Of a DNA stretch of 64,000 nt, positions 36,901 through 47,584 are shown in pieces. Both the position numbers and the translations under genes were made by a program. The DNA is taken from NCBI RefSeq assembly GCF_002858805.1, contig NZ_PJZI01000004.1:115645-179644 (forward strand). Direction: 5' to 3'. This DNA is from Chimaeribacter arupi (GTDB taxonomy: Bacteria; Pseudomonadota; Gammaproteobacteria; Enterobacterales; Enterobacteriaceae). The notes under the pieces were generated by a model. The model worked only from the letters and a program-made list of their open reading frames with translations, was not told the origin of the DNA and searched no databases. The first letter of the stretch is position 1, and every line of letters begins with the position of its first letter.

Positions 36901-38829
36901 TCAATAACGCCTCTGCCATTCTGCGTCGGTCAGCACTTTTGCCGGCCGGTGCATGAAATAGCGGTAGAACGCATCATATGATAACACGTTTTTAACATAT
37001 CCTCGGGTTTCAGAGAAAGGAATACTTTCAATGAACGCCACCGCATCTGCCCGCCCGGCGCTGTTCTCCAGCCAGGTGGTGACCCGCCCCGGCCCGGCGT
37101 TGTACCCGGCAGAGGCGAGGATGCGGTTACGGCCCAGCATCTGGTAAACGTACTCCAGGTAGCTGGTGCCGATCAGGATATTGGTCTGTGGATCAAGCAA
37201 CTGGCTGCTGTTGTAGTAGCCGGGAATGTTGCTCATTTTCACCGTATGCTCGGCGGTGCGCGGCATCACCTGCATCAGCCCGGCCGCCCCGACCGGCGAC
37301 TGCGCTTTCGGGTTCCAGGCGCTCTCCTGGCGGGCGATCGCCATCGCATAGCTTGGCGTAATCCCCTTCCCTTCGGTGTTGGTGCGGAACTCTTTCACCC
37401 ACGCCATCGGGAACCGCTCCTCCAGGTTATCCCAGAGTTTGCCGGTGATGGTGGCCTGAACGCTCAGATCCGCCCAGCCCTGATTAAAGGCGTAGCGCGC
37501 CAGTTGCCCCTGCTCGGTTTTATCACGGCTGGCGACCAGATAACTCCATTCGGTGCGCGCCAGGTTGTCCATGCCCCAGTACATCAGCTCACGCACCCGC
37601 GCGATGCCCGGCAACGCGGCGGTGCGGCTGTCCGGTGCGGCGGAAGGCGTCACGTTGATGGTGTAAGGGACATTGAGTTTCTGCGCCGCCACCATCGGGT
37701 AGAAGCCGCGCGCCTGCATCAGCGAGCGCAGGATCGCCTCACCTTCACTGCGGCGGCCCTGGTCGATCAGCACGGACGCGCGCCAGTAGCGCCACTCATC
37801 TTTCTGCTGCGCCTCTTCCGGCAAACGGTTCAGCCACACGGCCAGCCCCTGGCGGTCACCCGCGCCCAGCGCCATACGCACGCGGCGTTCCAGCAAGGCC
37901 GTGGCGTGCCCGCGCAGGATCACGTTGTCGCGCCAGGCGGCCTGTTCCGCAGTGACGTCATTGCCCATCAGCCGCCAGGCAATCGCCTCCTCCAGCGCCA
38001 GCTTTTCGCTGTCGCTCATTTTTTGCAGCCGGGCGATCACCGGCAACATGGAACGCGCATTTTCCGCATCCTCACGCGCCACGCGCTCAAACGCCACGGT
38101 CACGGCCTGGCGGGTGAAATCGGTCGGCCCCACGGTGCGGGCAAAACTCTCCACGCTGTCCGGCTGGTTTTGCAGCGTCGTCAGCGCGGTGGCCATCGTC
38201 TGGTAATCTTCCGGCAGTTGTTTCGCCAGGAAGTTGACCAGATTGGTGTTGCCCTCTTTCATCGCCAGGCCGATGCGCGCCAGGATGGTAATTGGCGTAA
38301 CGTTGCCGGCCTGCTGCCAGACGGTGAACAGCTTATCGCAACTGCCCGGCAGCGAGTTGCCGGAGAGCCAGATAGCCTTCGCGCCATCCCAGGCCACCTG
38401 CTGCTGGCCGGTCGCCCATTTGGCATAGTAATAGTTGCAGCGGGCCGCCACCGGTTTCGGCGGCTGCGGGCTGAAGGCGAGCAGGCCGCGCCAGTCCTCA
38501 CGCCGCGCCAGCTCATTAACGAAGCGCGACGCCAGTGACCGCGCGGGCGGCAGCGTCGGGTTTGCCTTGATAAAGGCCGACACCCGCATGGACACGGCCG
38601 TACCGAGATCCTCCGTCAGCTGGCGGTATTCAAGGTAGGGATAGAGCGGATAATCCTGCAACGTCGGCATCAGCTGATAGACGGTATCCATTTGCTTACT
38701 GTCCCAGGCCTGTTTGATCTGCTGATAGCGCTGCCGCTGGGCCTCCAGCGAATCGGCATGGGCGCTCCCGGCCAGCAATGCCAGCCACACCCCTACTGCC
38801 AGAACCCCTCTTTTGTCCACCTTGACCAT
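36901..38829 (-). CDS. slt: Soluble lytic murein transglycosylase Slt70
   Basis: Periplasmic exo-muramidase making 1,6-anhydromuropeptides. ATG at 38829 gives a cleaved signal peptide (MVKVDKRGVLAVGVWLALL...SAHA). The long superhelical U/L region follows, then the catalytic domain from about residue 455 with 'IARQESAWNPKAQSPVGAAGL', whose Glu is the catalytic acid, and 'MQVMPRTA'. 642 aa versus 645. Upstream in-frame codons to 38976 do not look like a leader. Confidence 0.97.
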   Translation of the reverse strand: MVKVDKRGVLAVGVWLALLAGSAHADSLEAQRQRYQQIKQAWDSKQMDTVYQLMPTLQDYPLYPYLEYRQLTEDLGTAVSMRVSAFIKANPTLPPARSLASRFVNELARREDWRGLLAFSPQPPKPVAARCNYYYAKWATGQQQVAWDGAKAIWLSGNSLPGSCDKLFTVWQQAGNVTPITILARIGLAMKEGNTNLVNFLAKQLPEDYQTMATALTTLQNQPDSVESFARTVGPTDFTRQAVTVAFERVAREDAENARSMLPVIARLQKMSDSEKLALEEAIAWRLMGNDVTAEQAAWRDNVILRGHATALLERRVRMALGAGDRQGLAVWLNRLPEEAQQKDEWRYWRASVLIDQGRRSEGEAILRSLMQARGFYPMVAAQKLNVPYTINVTPSAAPDSRTAALPGIARVRELMYWGMDNLARTEWSYLVASRDKTEQGQLARYAFNQGWADLSVQATITGKLWDNLEERFPMAWVKEFRTNTEGKGITPSYAMAIARQESAWNPKAQSPVGAAGLMQVMPRTAEHTVKMSNIPGYYNSSQLLDPQTNILIGTSYLEYVYQMLGRNRILASAGYNAGPGRVTTWLENSAGRADAVAFIESIPFSETRGYVKNVLSYDAFYRYFMHRPAKVLTDAEWQRRY

Positions 38830-39336
38830 ACGTGCTCTTACCCTCGCTGTGTGTCGGCGAACAGGGGAATGCCCCCCGTTGCGCATATTCTCTGCCGGCC
38901 GTTTTGCCGTGCCGGCTAACCGTAACGCTAATCTATTCACCGCTAAAATTGAAGGTCGCGCCCGGTAAAGCCACAAAATTTACACGCGCCACACCGCCCT
39001 TTTTCGCCGGCCTGGTGCCTGCCGGGATGAAAAGAAAACAAAAAAGCCGGGCGAATAAGGCAGCCCGACGCGGTTTTTTATTAATCCAGATCAAAACGCG
39101 AAATGGCAGGTCATTTACCATCACGCCTCCAAATAATTTAGCAGTAACAAATTCACGGCATGATTAATTTAGATCCGGCGGCAGTTTACGTTTTATTAAT
39201 GAAACGTTAATAAAAAGAGGCGCGTTATTTTCTTCTCTCTCCCTGACTGTTTACCCCTGGTTTATTCAGGCTTTTATTTTCGCTGTGTCGTCATGCCGTT
39301 ATTCCCCTTTAATCCCACGATCAGGAGTACGACCTT
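38830..39336. other. 507-bp gene-free stretch upstream of slt and the P-type ATPase
   Basis: Divergent region. The slt side is GC-rich; 39110-39290 is AT-rich. It contains an imperfect terminator-like hairpin (CGGGC 39048-39052 / GCCCG 39063-39067 with flanking A and T runs) and an inverted repeat at 39191-39215. No credible gene is seen. Confidence 0.5.
39191..39215. repeat. Inverted repeat upstream of the ATPase gene
   Basis: TTTTATTAA (39191-39199) and TTAATAAAA (39207-39215), perfect 9-bp arms with a 7-nt spacer, about 120 bp before the ATPase start. Candidate operator for a dimeric regulator; the identity is unknown. Confidence 0.5.
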
Positions 39337-42087
39337 ATGGCGATCACCCCCTCTTCCCCGCCGGATAGCCACGCAAACCTTTCGCCCGCCTGGTACCAGT
39401 ACCGCGCCGATGAAACCCTGGCACGCCTCCACAGCCGCGAAACCGGCCTCACTGCCCTGGAGGCGGAAGACCGGCTGGCGCGCTATGGCCGTAACAGCCT
39501 GCCCGCCGCGCCGCGCAAACCGGCCTGGCTGCGCTTCCTGCTGCATTTCAATGATGTCTTGATTTACATCCTGCTGGCGGCGGCCGTGGTCACCGGCGTG
39601 ATGGGCCACTGGGTCGACACCGCCGTGATCCTGGCCGTGGCGGTGATTAACACCCTGATCGGCTACCTGCAGGAGAGCAGTGCCGAGCGCTCGTTGCAGG
39701 GCATCCGCGCCATGCTCTCCAGCCGGGCGCGGGTTATGCGGCAAGGCCGTGTCCAGGCGATCGAGGCAGATGAGCTGGTTCCAGGCGATATCGTTCAGCT
39801 CCGGCCGGGGGATAAAGTCCCGGCGGATCTGCGCCTGATAGCAGCCCATAATCTCCGGGCCGATGAAGCGATTCTGACTGGTGAATCGATTACCGCCGAG
39901 AAAACCTGCACGCCGATTCAGGGCGAAAGGGGCATCGGCGACCGCAGCAATATGCTGTTCTCCGGCACGATGGTCAGCGCCGGCAGCGCCGCCGGGGTGG
40001 TGGTGGCCACCGGGCAGGCCACCGAGCTCGGCCGGATCAACCAGATGATGGGTGAGGCGAAAGCCCAGCGCACGCCCCTGCTGCAACAGATGGATCGCCT
40101 CGGCAAAGGCATTCTGGGGCTTATCCTGCTGATGATGGCCTTCCTGTTTCTCTTTGCCTTTATCCTGCGGGATATGCCGCTGGGCGAGCTGCTGCTGGCG
40201 CTGATCAGCCTGGCCGTGGCGTCGGTGCCGGAAGGGTTACCGGCGATCATCTCGATTATCCTGTCGCTCGGCGTACAGGCGATGGCACGCAACCATGCCA
40301 TTATCCGCAAGTTACCCACGGTAGAGACGCTGGGGGCAATGACGGTGGTCTGTTCCGACAAAACCGGCACCCTGACCCGCAACGAGATGACGGTCAACGC
40401 AGTGATCCTGGCCGACAGCCAATGGCGCGTCAGCGGTGACAGCTATGCACCGCAAGGCGAGATTGTGCATGAAACCTCCGGCCGCCCGGCCAGCCTCACG
40501 CAGGACACCGCACTCTCTGCCTTTCTTACCGCCGCCCATCTCTGTAACGACAGCCAGTTGGCGCAGGATCCGGCCGGAGACTGGTCAATCACCGGCGGGC
40601 CGACCGAAGGGGCGATGAAAGTGCTGGCCGCCAAAGCGGGGGTCACCCACGCCACCGCACGGCTGGTGGATAAGATCCCGTTTGATTCCGCTTATAAATA
40701 CATGGCGACTCACCACCAGTTGGGTGATGAGCACCGGATCTTCCTGACTGGCGCGCCGGATGTGCTGTTCTCCCTGTGCGAATACCAGCTCACCGACGCA
40801 GGCGTGGTGCCGTTTGAGCGCGAATTCTGGGCGCGGGAGATGGCGCGTTATGCCCGCCAGGGGCTGCGGATGCTCGCCGCCGCCAGCAAACCGGCCACGC
40901 CGGACGCGGCCCCGCTCGATCACGCTGACCTGCATCAGGGCATGGTCTTCCTCGGTATCGCCGGCATGATGGACCCGCCGCGGCCCGAGGCGGTGGATGC
41001 CATCGCCACCTGCCGCCAGGCGGGGATCCGCGTCAAAATGATCACCGGCGATCACCCGGAGACCGCGATGGCGATCGGCGCCATGCTGGGGATCGGGGAC
41101 GGCACCACGGCGATCACCGGGGCGGAGCTGGAAACGATGAGTGACGAGGCACTGGCCGGCGCGGCCCAGCGTTACGACATCTTCGCCCGGACCAGCCCGG
41201 CCCATAAACTGCGGCTGGTGCGCGCCCTGCAACAGCGCGGGGAAGTGGTCGGCATGACCGGGGACGGCGTGAACGATGCCCCGGCCCTGAAACAGGCTGA
41301 CGTCGGCATCGCGATGGGCATCAAGGGCACCGAAGTCACGCAGGAAGCGGCAGATATGGTGCTCACCGATGATAACTTTGCCACCCTGGCCCAGGCAGTG
41401 AAAGCGGGCCGCCGGGTCTATGACAACCTCCGCAAGACCATCCTGTTTATCATGCCGACCAACCTGGCGCAGGGCTTGCTGATCGTGATCGCCATTCTGG
41501 CCGGGGCGTTGATCCCACTGACGCCGATCCAGATCCTGTGGATGAACATGGCGACCTCCGTCACCCTTTCGTTCGGGCTGGCGTTTGAACCGGCGGAACC
41601 CGATCTGATGCAGCGCCGCCCACGGGATCCGCGACGGCATGTGATCGACCAGCACGGGATCTGGCGCATCGGCTTTGTCGGCACGTTGATCGCCTGCGCG
41701 GCCTTCCTGCTGGAAGCCTGGCTGCAACCACGCGGTTATGCGCCTGAGTTCATCCGTACCGTGCTGTTGCAGATGCTGGTCACCGCCCAGTGGGCCTACA
41801 TGCTCAACTGCCGCACCCTGCAAGGCTTTGCCCTTAACCGGAAGGTGTTTGCCAACCGCGCGCTGTGGGTGGTGTCCGGCATTCTGCTGCTGCTGCAACT
41901 GGCCATCCTGTACTTGCCGTTTATGAACACCCTGTTCGGCACCGTGCCGCTGCCGCCCACCTGGTGGGGCGTCACGCTGCTGGCCGGCGTGGGGATCTTC
42001 CTGATCGTCGAGCTGGAGAAGTGGTTGCTCGGGCGCATCAAAAAACCCGTATCACCGGCGGCTGAACCCACCGGCGATCGTTCATAA
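39337..42087 (+). CDS. P2-type cation-transporting ATPase
   Basis: Membrane ion pump, 916 aa. N-terminal cation-ATPase domain ('GLTALEAEDRLARYGRNSLP'); actuator loop TGES (181-184); helix 4 motif VPEGLP (297-302); phosphorylated Asp341 in 'CSDKTGTLTRNEMTV'; hinge 'TGDGVND' (641-647). This is the Ca2+/Na+ pump branch (P2), not the heavy-metal branch. In M6 the sequence is NMATSV (Asn737-Val742): the Asp that binds Ca2+ in SERCA is Ser741, as in fungal ENA-type Na+/K+ exporters, so Na+, K+ or another monovalent cation is a better guess than Ca2+. Not present at this locus in E. coli; inserted between slt and ettA. Confidence 0.9.
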   Translation: MAITPSSPPDSHANLSPAWYQYRADETLARLHSRETGLTALEAEDRLARYGRNSLPAAPRKPAWLRFLLHFNDVLIYILLAAAVVTGVMGHWVDTAVILAVAVINTLIGYLQESSAERSLQGIRAMLSSRARVMRQGRVQAIEADELVPGDIVQLRPGDKVPADLRLIAAHNLRADEAILTGESITAEKTCTPIQGERGIGDRSNMLFSGTMVSAGSAAGVVVATGQATELGRINQMMGEAKAQRTPLLQQMDRLGKGILGLILLMMAFLFLFAFILRDMPLGELLLALISLAVASVPEGLPAIISIILSLGVQAMARNHAIIRKLPTVETLGAMTVVCSDKTGTLTRNEMTVNAVILADSQWRVSGDSYAPQGEIVHETSGRPASLTQDTALSAFLTAAHLCNDSQLAQDPAGDWSITGGPTEGAMKVLAAKAGVTHATARLVDKIPFDSAYKYMATHHQLGDEHRIFLTGAPDVLFSLCEYQLTDAGVVPFEREFWAREMARYARQGLRMLAAASKPATPDAAPLDHADLHQGMVFLGIAGMMDPPRPEAVDAIATCRQAGIRVKMITGDHPETAMAIGAMLGIGDGTTAITGAELETMSDEALAGAAQRYDIFARTSPAHKLRLVRALQQRGEVVGMTGDGVNDAPALKQADVGIAMGIKGTEVTQEAADMVLTDDNFATLAQAVKAGRRVYDNLRKTILFIMPTNLAQGLLIVIAILAGALIPLTPIQILWMNMATSVTLSFGLAFEPAEPDLMQRRPRDPRRHVIDQHGIWRIGFVGTLIACAAFLLEAWLQPRGYAPEFIRTVLLQMLVTAQWAYMLNCRTLQGFALNRKVFANRALWVVSGILLLLQLAILYLPFMNTLFGTVPLPPTWWGVTLLAGVGIFLIVELEKWLLGRIKKPVSPAAEPTGDRS

Positions 42088-42256
42088 CGTCTCAATCTGG
42101 CGTCAGGTTGTCTCAATCCTGGCCTGCCCGCTTTACAGTGCCGCAGGCCTGCCCTATTACTGCTCGCATGGCCGGTTGCGCACACCTGCCTGCCTTTTAT
42201 CGTGGATGGATAACCCTGGCGCGTTTTCACCGCCCCTGACATTACATGGAAATACT

Positions 42257-42886
42257 ATGTCTGCCATTATTGTAGATCCGTGCCATTTTACCCGGCTGGC
42301 GCTCTCCACCACCCTGCTTGATATGGGCCTGGACACACACGAGATGCTGGCAATAAGAACTCTCTCCGCCCTGCGGGAGAATATCGGCCTGATGATGCCG
42401 CATGCCGTGTTTATTAATGAACTCTGTTTCTGCCGCAGCCCGGCGGGTACCGCGCAGTTCCGGCAAATTATTGATAATTACCCCGGCACCCAGTTTGTGA
42501 TTTTAATTGACTATGAGCAGGCAAATTACCGGGAGTTTGTTCCACTCCGCCGCAATATTGTGATCCTGTCCAAATCGGCCCGGCCGCACACCCTTTACCC
42601 GCTGCTGCGCCAGTGTCTGCCGGCGGTTGCCACGCCGGACGACGAAGATGAGATCGACCTTACCCCGTTATTGCTGAGCCGCTCAGAATCCCAGGTGCTG
42701 AACATGTGGATGGCGGGCCAGCCGACCCCGGTGATTTCCCGGCAGCTGAACATCCAGCAAAAAACCGTGTCGCTGTATAAAGGCAATATCCGGCGCAAAG
42801 TCGGCTGCATGAATAATCAGGTGATCCACCACGTTGCGCGGCTGGCCGGGCAACTTACCAGCGGCATCCAGGTCACCCGCCGTTAA
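42257..42886 (+). CDS. RcsA-like auxiliary regulator (LuxR-type HTH)
   Basis: 209 aa. It aligns along its whole length with RcsA, the unstable partner of RcsB in capsule control: 'MSAIIVDPCHFTRLAL' start, 'VFINELCF' in the pseudo-receiver (no phospho-Asp), 'LLLSRSESQVLNMWMAGQ' and 'QKTVSLYKGNIRRKVGCMNNQVIHHVARL' in the HTH. Usual rcsA lies elsewhere in enterobacteria (near fli genes/dsrA), so this may be a paralogue or a relocated copy. The recognition helix differs (VSLYKGN for VSSHKGN). An ATG at 42257 is preceded by a GGAAATACT leader; the upstream in-frame extension lacks homology. Confidence 0.8.
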   Translation: MSAIIVDPCHFTRLALSTTLLDMGLDTHEMLAIRTLSALRENIGLMMPHAVFINELCFCRSPAGTAQFRQIIDNYPGTQFVILIDYEQANYREFVPLRRNIVILSKSARPHTLYPLLRQCLPAVATPDDEDEIDLTPLLLSRSESQVLNMWMAGQPTPVISRQLNIQQKTVSLYKGNIRRKVGCMNNQVIHHVARLAGQLTSGIQVTRR

Positions 42887-43069
42887 GCACCGGTAAAAAG
42901 CCCAATGTTGTGCGTTGCCCGGCATTCGCCGCGCGTTTAGCGGCGGTAAGCGGCAACCATCCACGCTATACTGGGTGGTCAATGCGTTCGGCTGTTATCG
43001 CGCCCGGAAACGGGCTACACTCCGCAGCCGAACTCCAATACCCGGTCTGATAAAGAGGCTCAATTCAAC

Positions 43070-44737
<1,668 letters not shown>

Positions 44738-44755
44738 GCGCCCTTCTCCGCTGAT

Positions 44756-44784
44756 AAAAAAGCCCGCAATGCGGGCTTTTTTTA
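44756..44784. terminator. Bidirectional terminator ettA / nadR
   Basis: AAAAGCCCGC, loop AAT, GCGGGCTTTT with A-run and T-run, between convergent genes. Confidence 0.9.
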
Positions 44785-44794
44785 TGCGGCCCGG

Positions 44795-46027
44795 TCAGCG
44801 CGGCATCCCCAGCAATTGCTGGATCAACTCGACGCAGCGCAGGAAGCGCTGGTCATAATCTGCGGAGTCAACGTGCTCAAATTCCACGTTATTCTCGTTG
44901 AGCATCTGCACCAGCAACTGCTGGAAGCTCTGCCGGTCGACTGAACTGCCCAGGCTGCGCAGGCCGTCCGCCACCCACGGCGTGTTGTTCTCCAGCAGGA
45001 TCACCAGATCAAACCGGTACTCATCAATCAACGCCTGCACAAACGGGTGTTCCCGCCCCTCATACTTTTTGCAGAACGCCTGCGTAGTGACGAAATCGGT
45101 GTCGATGATCGCCACTTTGTTGGCATATTTCACCGCGAAATCGATGTATTGCGCCTGGCCCAGCGCGATCTTGTCGTAGTCGGAATATTGCAGCGCCATC
45201 TCGTCACCGCCCAAGTGGGAGAAGACGTAATCGCGGCCATACTCCCAGGCGCTGGTGGTGTTAAAGATGTTGGCGAGCTTGTTGACCAGCGTCGATTTAC
45301 CGCTCGATTCCCCACCGAGGATCGCCACGGTGCGCACAAAGAACGGCTTCACTTCTGTCGGGATGTAGTCCCAGTAGCGGAACGGGTTCTGGCGGATCTG
45401 CGTGCCGCTGATGCTCATAAAGGAGCGCTGCGGGTCAATCAGCACCGTATCAATGCCGAGGTGCTCACGGTATTGCGGCGCGTCCTGCGCTTCGCTGGTG
45501 TAGATGGTGTTTGGTTCGATGCCCTGCGCCGACATAAACGCCTTGATGCCGCGGCTCCAGACATCCCAGCCGTGCGGGTACGGCTCCACGCCCTCTTCAT
45601 TAAAGGCATGGATACGGATGTTTTTCTGGTATTTGAAGGTTTGCAGCAGCCAGCGCAGGCGGTCACTCACCGTGGGCTGCTGGGACATCGAGCTGTTTTC
45701 AAACAGCTGGCGATCGCGCGGCTCGTCAAAGCCCATCACGATATGCAGTTCATCCACCTGGCTACAGGCGCGCTGGATCAGGTAGATATGGCCGGTGTGC
45801 AGCGGGTAAAATTTACCAAACACCACGCCAATCTTTTTCTCGCGGTGCGGATACTCCAGCCCCAGGAAGTGATGCAGCGCCTGTAACTTCTGCGCGCTGG
45901 GGCTTTTTATCTTGTCATTAAGGAGTTGGCTTAAATAGCCTTTGGTCATTCCGCTGGCGTCCGCCACCTGCTGAAGGGTGCATCCCTTATGCTTTATGGC
46001 CGCCTTCAGGTAATCAAACTGCGACAT
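44795..46027 (-). CDS. nadR: NadR: NAD repressor / NMN adenylyltransferase / ribosylnicotinamide kinase
   Basis: Trifunctional NAD salvage and regulatory protein. N-terminal HTH (residues 8-55, 'GCTLQQVADASGMTKGYLSQLLND'); central adenylyltransferase with 'GKFYPLHTGHIYLI' (HxGH) and 'SISGTQIRQNP'; C-terminal kinase with P-loop 'GGESSGKSTLVNKLA'. 410 aa versus 410 in E. coli. It lies 67 bp after radA, with serB upstream: the serB-radA-nadR operon. Confidence 0.97.
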   Translation of the reverse strand: MSQFDYLKAAIKHKGCTLQQVADASGMTKGYLSQLLNDKIKSPSAQKLQALHHFLGLEYPHREKKIGVVFGKFYPLHTGHIYLIQRACSQVDELHIVMGFDEPRDRQLFENSSMSQQPTVSDRLRWLLQTFKYQKNIRIHAFNEEGVEPYPHGWDVWSRGIKAFMSAQGIEPNTIYTSEAQDAPQYREHLGIDTVLIDPQRSFMSISGTQIRQNPFRYWDYIPTEVKPFFVRTVAILGGESSGKSTLVNKLANIFNTTSAWEYGRDYVFSHLGGDEMALQYSDYDKIALGQAQYIDFAVKYANKVAIIDTDFVTTQAFCKKYEGREHPFVQALIDEYRFDLVILLENNTPWVADGLRSLGSSVDRQSFQQLLVQMLNENNVEFEHVDSADYDQRFLRCVELIQQLLGMPR

Positions 46028-46094
46028 CGCCGATCCTCTTGTTCAGGGCATTAAACCACCCTATCACAACCACGGCGACGTTGAAGCGCCGGCG

Positions 46095-47480
46095 TTACAA
46101 TTCGTCGAGGATCGACAGCGCATCCGCCAGTTTTTTCACCCCGAACACCTGCATGTTGGGCGGCAATTTTTTCGGCACGTTGGCGTGCGGCACAATGGCG
46201 CGCTTGAAGCCGTGTTTGGCTGCTTCCGACACGCGCTCCTGCCCGCTCGGCACCGGGCGGATTTCGCCGGACAGCCCCACTTCGCCAAACACCACCAGAT
46301 CCTGCGGCAGCGGCCGGTCACGCAGGCTGGAGACCAGCGCCAGCAGCAGCGAGAGGTCAGCGCTGGTTTCGGTGACTTTCACCCCGCCGACCACGTTGAC
46401 GAACACATCCTGATCGGACATCTGCAACCCGCCGTGCCGGTGCAGCACCGCCAGCAGAATCGCCAGCCGGTTCTGCTCCAGCCCCACCGCCACGCGGCGC
46501 GGGTTCGCCATCATTGAGTGGTCCACCAGCGCCTGGATCTCCACCAGCAACGGGCGGGTGCCTTCCCAGATCACCACCACCGCACTGCCGGACATGATCT
46601 CATCGCCGCGGCTGAGGAAGATGGCGGACGGGTTACTCACCTCGCGCAGGCCCTGCTCCGTCATGGCGAACACGCCCAGCTCGTTCACCGCACCGAAACG
46701 GTTTTTGTGGCTGCGCAAGGTACGGAAGCGGGAATCGGCGTCGCCGTCCAGCAGCACCGAACAGTCGATGCAGTGCTCCAGCACCTTCGGCCCGGCCAGT
46801 GAACCATCTTTGGTGACGTGGCCCACCATGATGATCGCCACCCCGCGGGTTTTGGCGAAGCGCGTCAGGTAGGCGGCGGTTTCCCGCACCTGCGCCACGC
46901 TGCCGGGCGAGGACTGGATCTCCGCCATGTGCATCACCTGGATGGAGTCGATCACCATCAGTTTCGGCTGCTCCTGCTCAGCAATCAGGCAGATCTGCTC
47001 GATGCTGGTTTCAGAAAGCATATTGAGGTTGGCGGTCGGCAGGCCGAGGCGGTGGGCGCGCATCGCCACCTGCTGGAGGGATTCCTCACCGGTGACGTAG
47101 AGCGTTTTCATGTTTTCTGAGAGTTTGCACAGCGTCTGCAGCAGCAGGGTACTTTTACCGGCACCGGGGCTGCCGCCGATCAGGATGGCGCTGCCCGGCA
47201 CTACGCCGCCGCCCAGCACGCGGTCAAACTCTTTGAACCCGGTGGAGAAGCGCGGCAACTCTTCCAGGCTGATGTCGGAGAGCTTCTGCACTTTGCTGAT
47301 GCCGGCATCACCGGCATAGCCGCTGAAGCGCTCGGTGCGCGCCGACGAGGAAGATGAGGCAGCCACGCGCACTTCCGTAATGGTATTCCAGGCGTGACAG
47401 GCACTGCACTGCCCCTGCCAGCGCGGGTAATCCGCACCACATTCATTACAGACAAACGCACGTTTTGGAGCTTTAGCCAC
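46095..47480 (-). CDS. radA: DNA repair ATPase RadA (Sms)
   Basis: RecA-like branch-migration protein for recombinational repair. C4 zinc finger 'CNECGADYPRWQGQCSAC', Walker A 'GGSPGAGKSTLL', RadA-specific 'KNRFG' motif in 'RSHKNRFGAVNE', and a C-terminal Lon-like domain. 461 aa versus 460. Begins 104 bp after the serB stop, same strand. Confidence 0.98.
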   Translation of the reverse strand: MAKAPKRAFVCNECGADYPRWQGQCSACHAWNTITEVRVAASSSSSARTERFSGYAGDAGISKVQKLSDISLEELPRFSTGFKEFDRVLGGGVVPGSAILIGGSPGAGKSTLLLQTLCKLSENMKTLYVTGEESLQQVAMRAHRLGLPTANLNMLSETSIEQICLIAEQEQPKLMVIDSIQVMHMAEIQSSPGSVAQVRETAAYLTRFAKTRGVAIIMVGHVTKDGSLAGPKVLEHCIDCSVLLDGDADSRFRTLRSHKNRFGAVNELGVFAMTEQGLREVSNPSAIFLSRGDEIMSGSAVVVIWEGTRPLLVEIQALVDHSMMANPRRVAVGLEQNRLAILLAVLHRHGGLQMSDQDVFVNVVGGVKVTETSADLSLLLALVSSLRDRPLPQDLVVFGEVGLSGEIRPVPSGQERVSEAAKHGFKRAIVPHANVPKKLPPNMQVFGVKKLADALSILDEL

Positions 47481-47584
47481 AGCTTACCTCATCGTTTTGC
47501 AGCGCCGGGGCGCCCTGACAACCGGCACGTTTTGCGCCGGACAAGGCCCGATTATACCCCGTTAACTGTATAAATAACCAGTCT

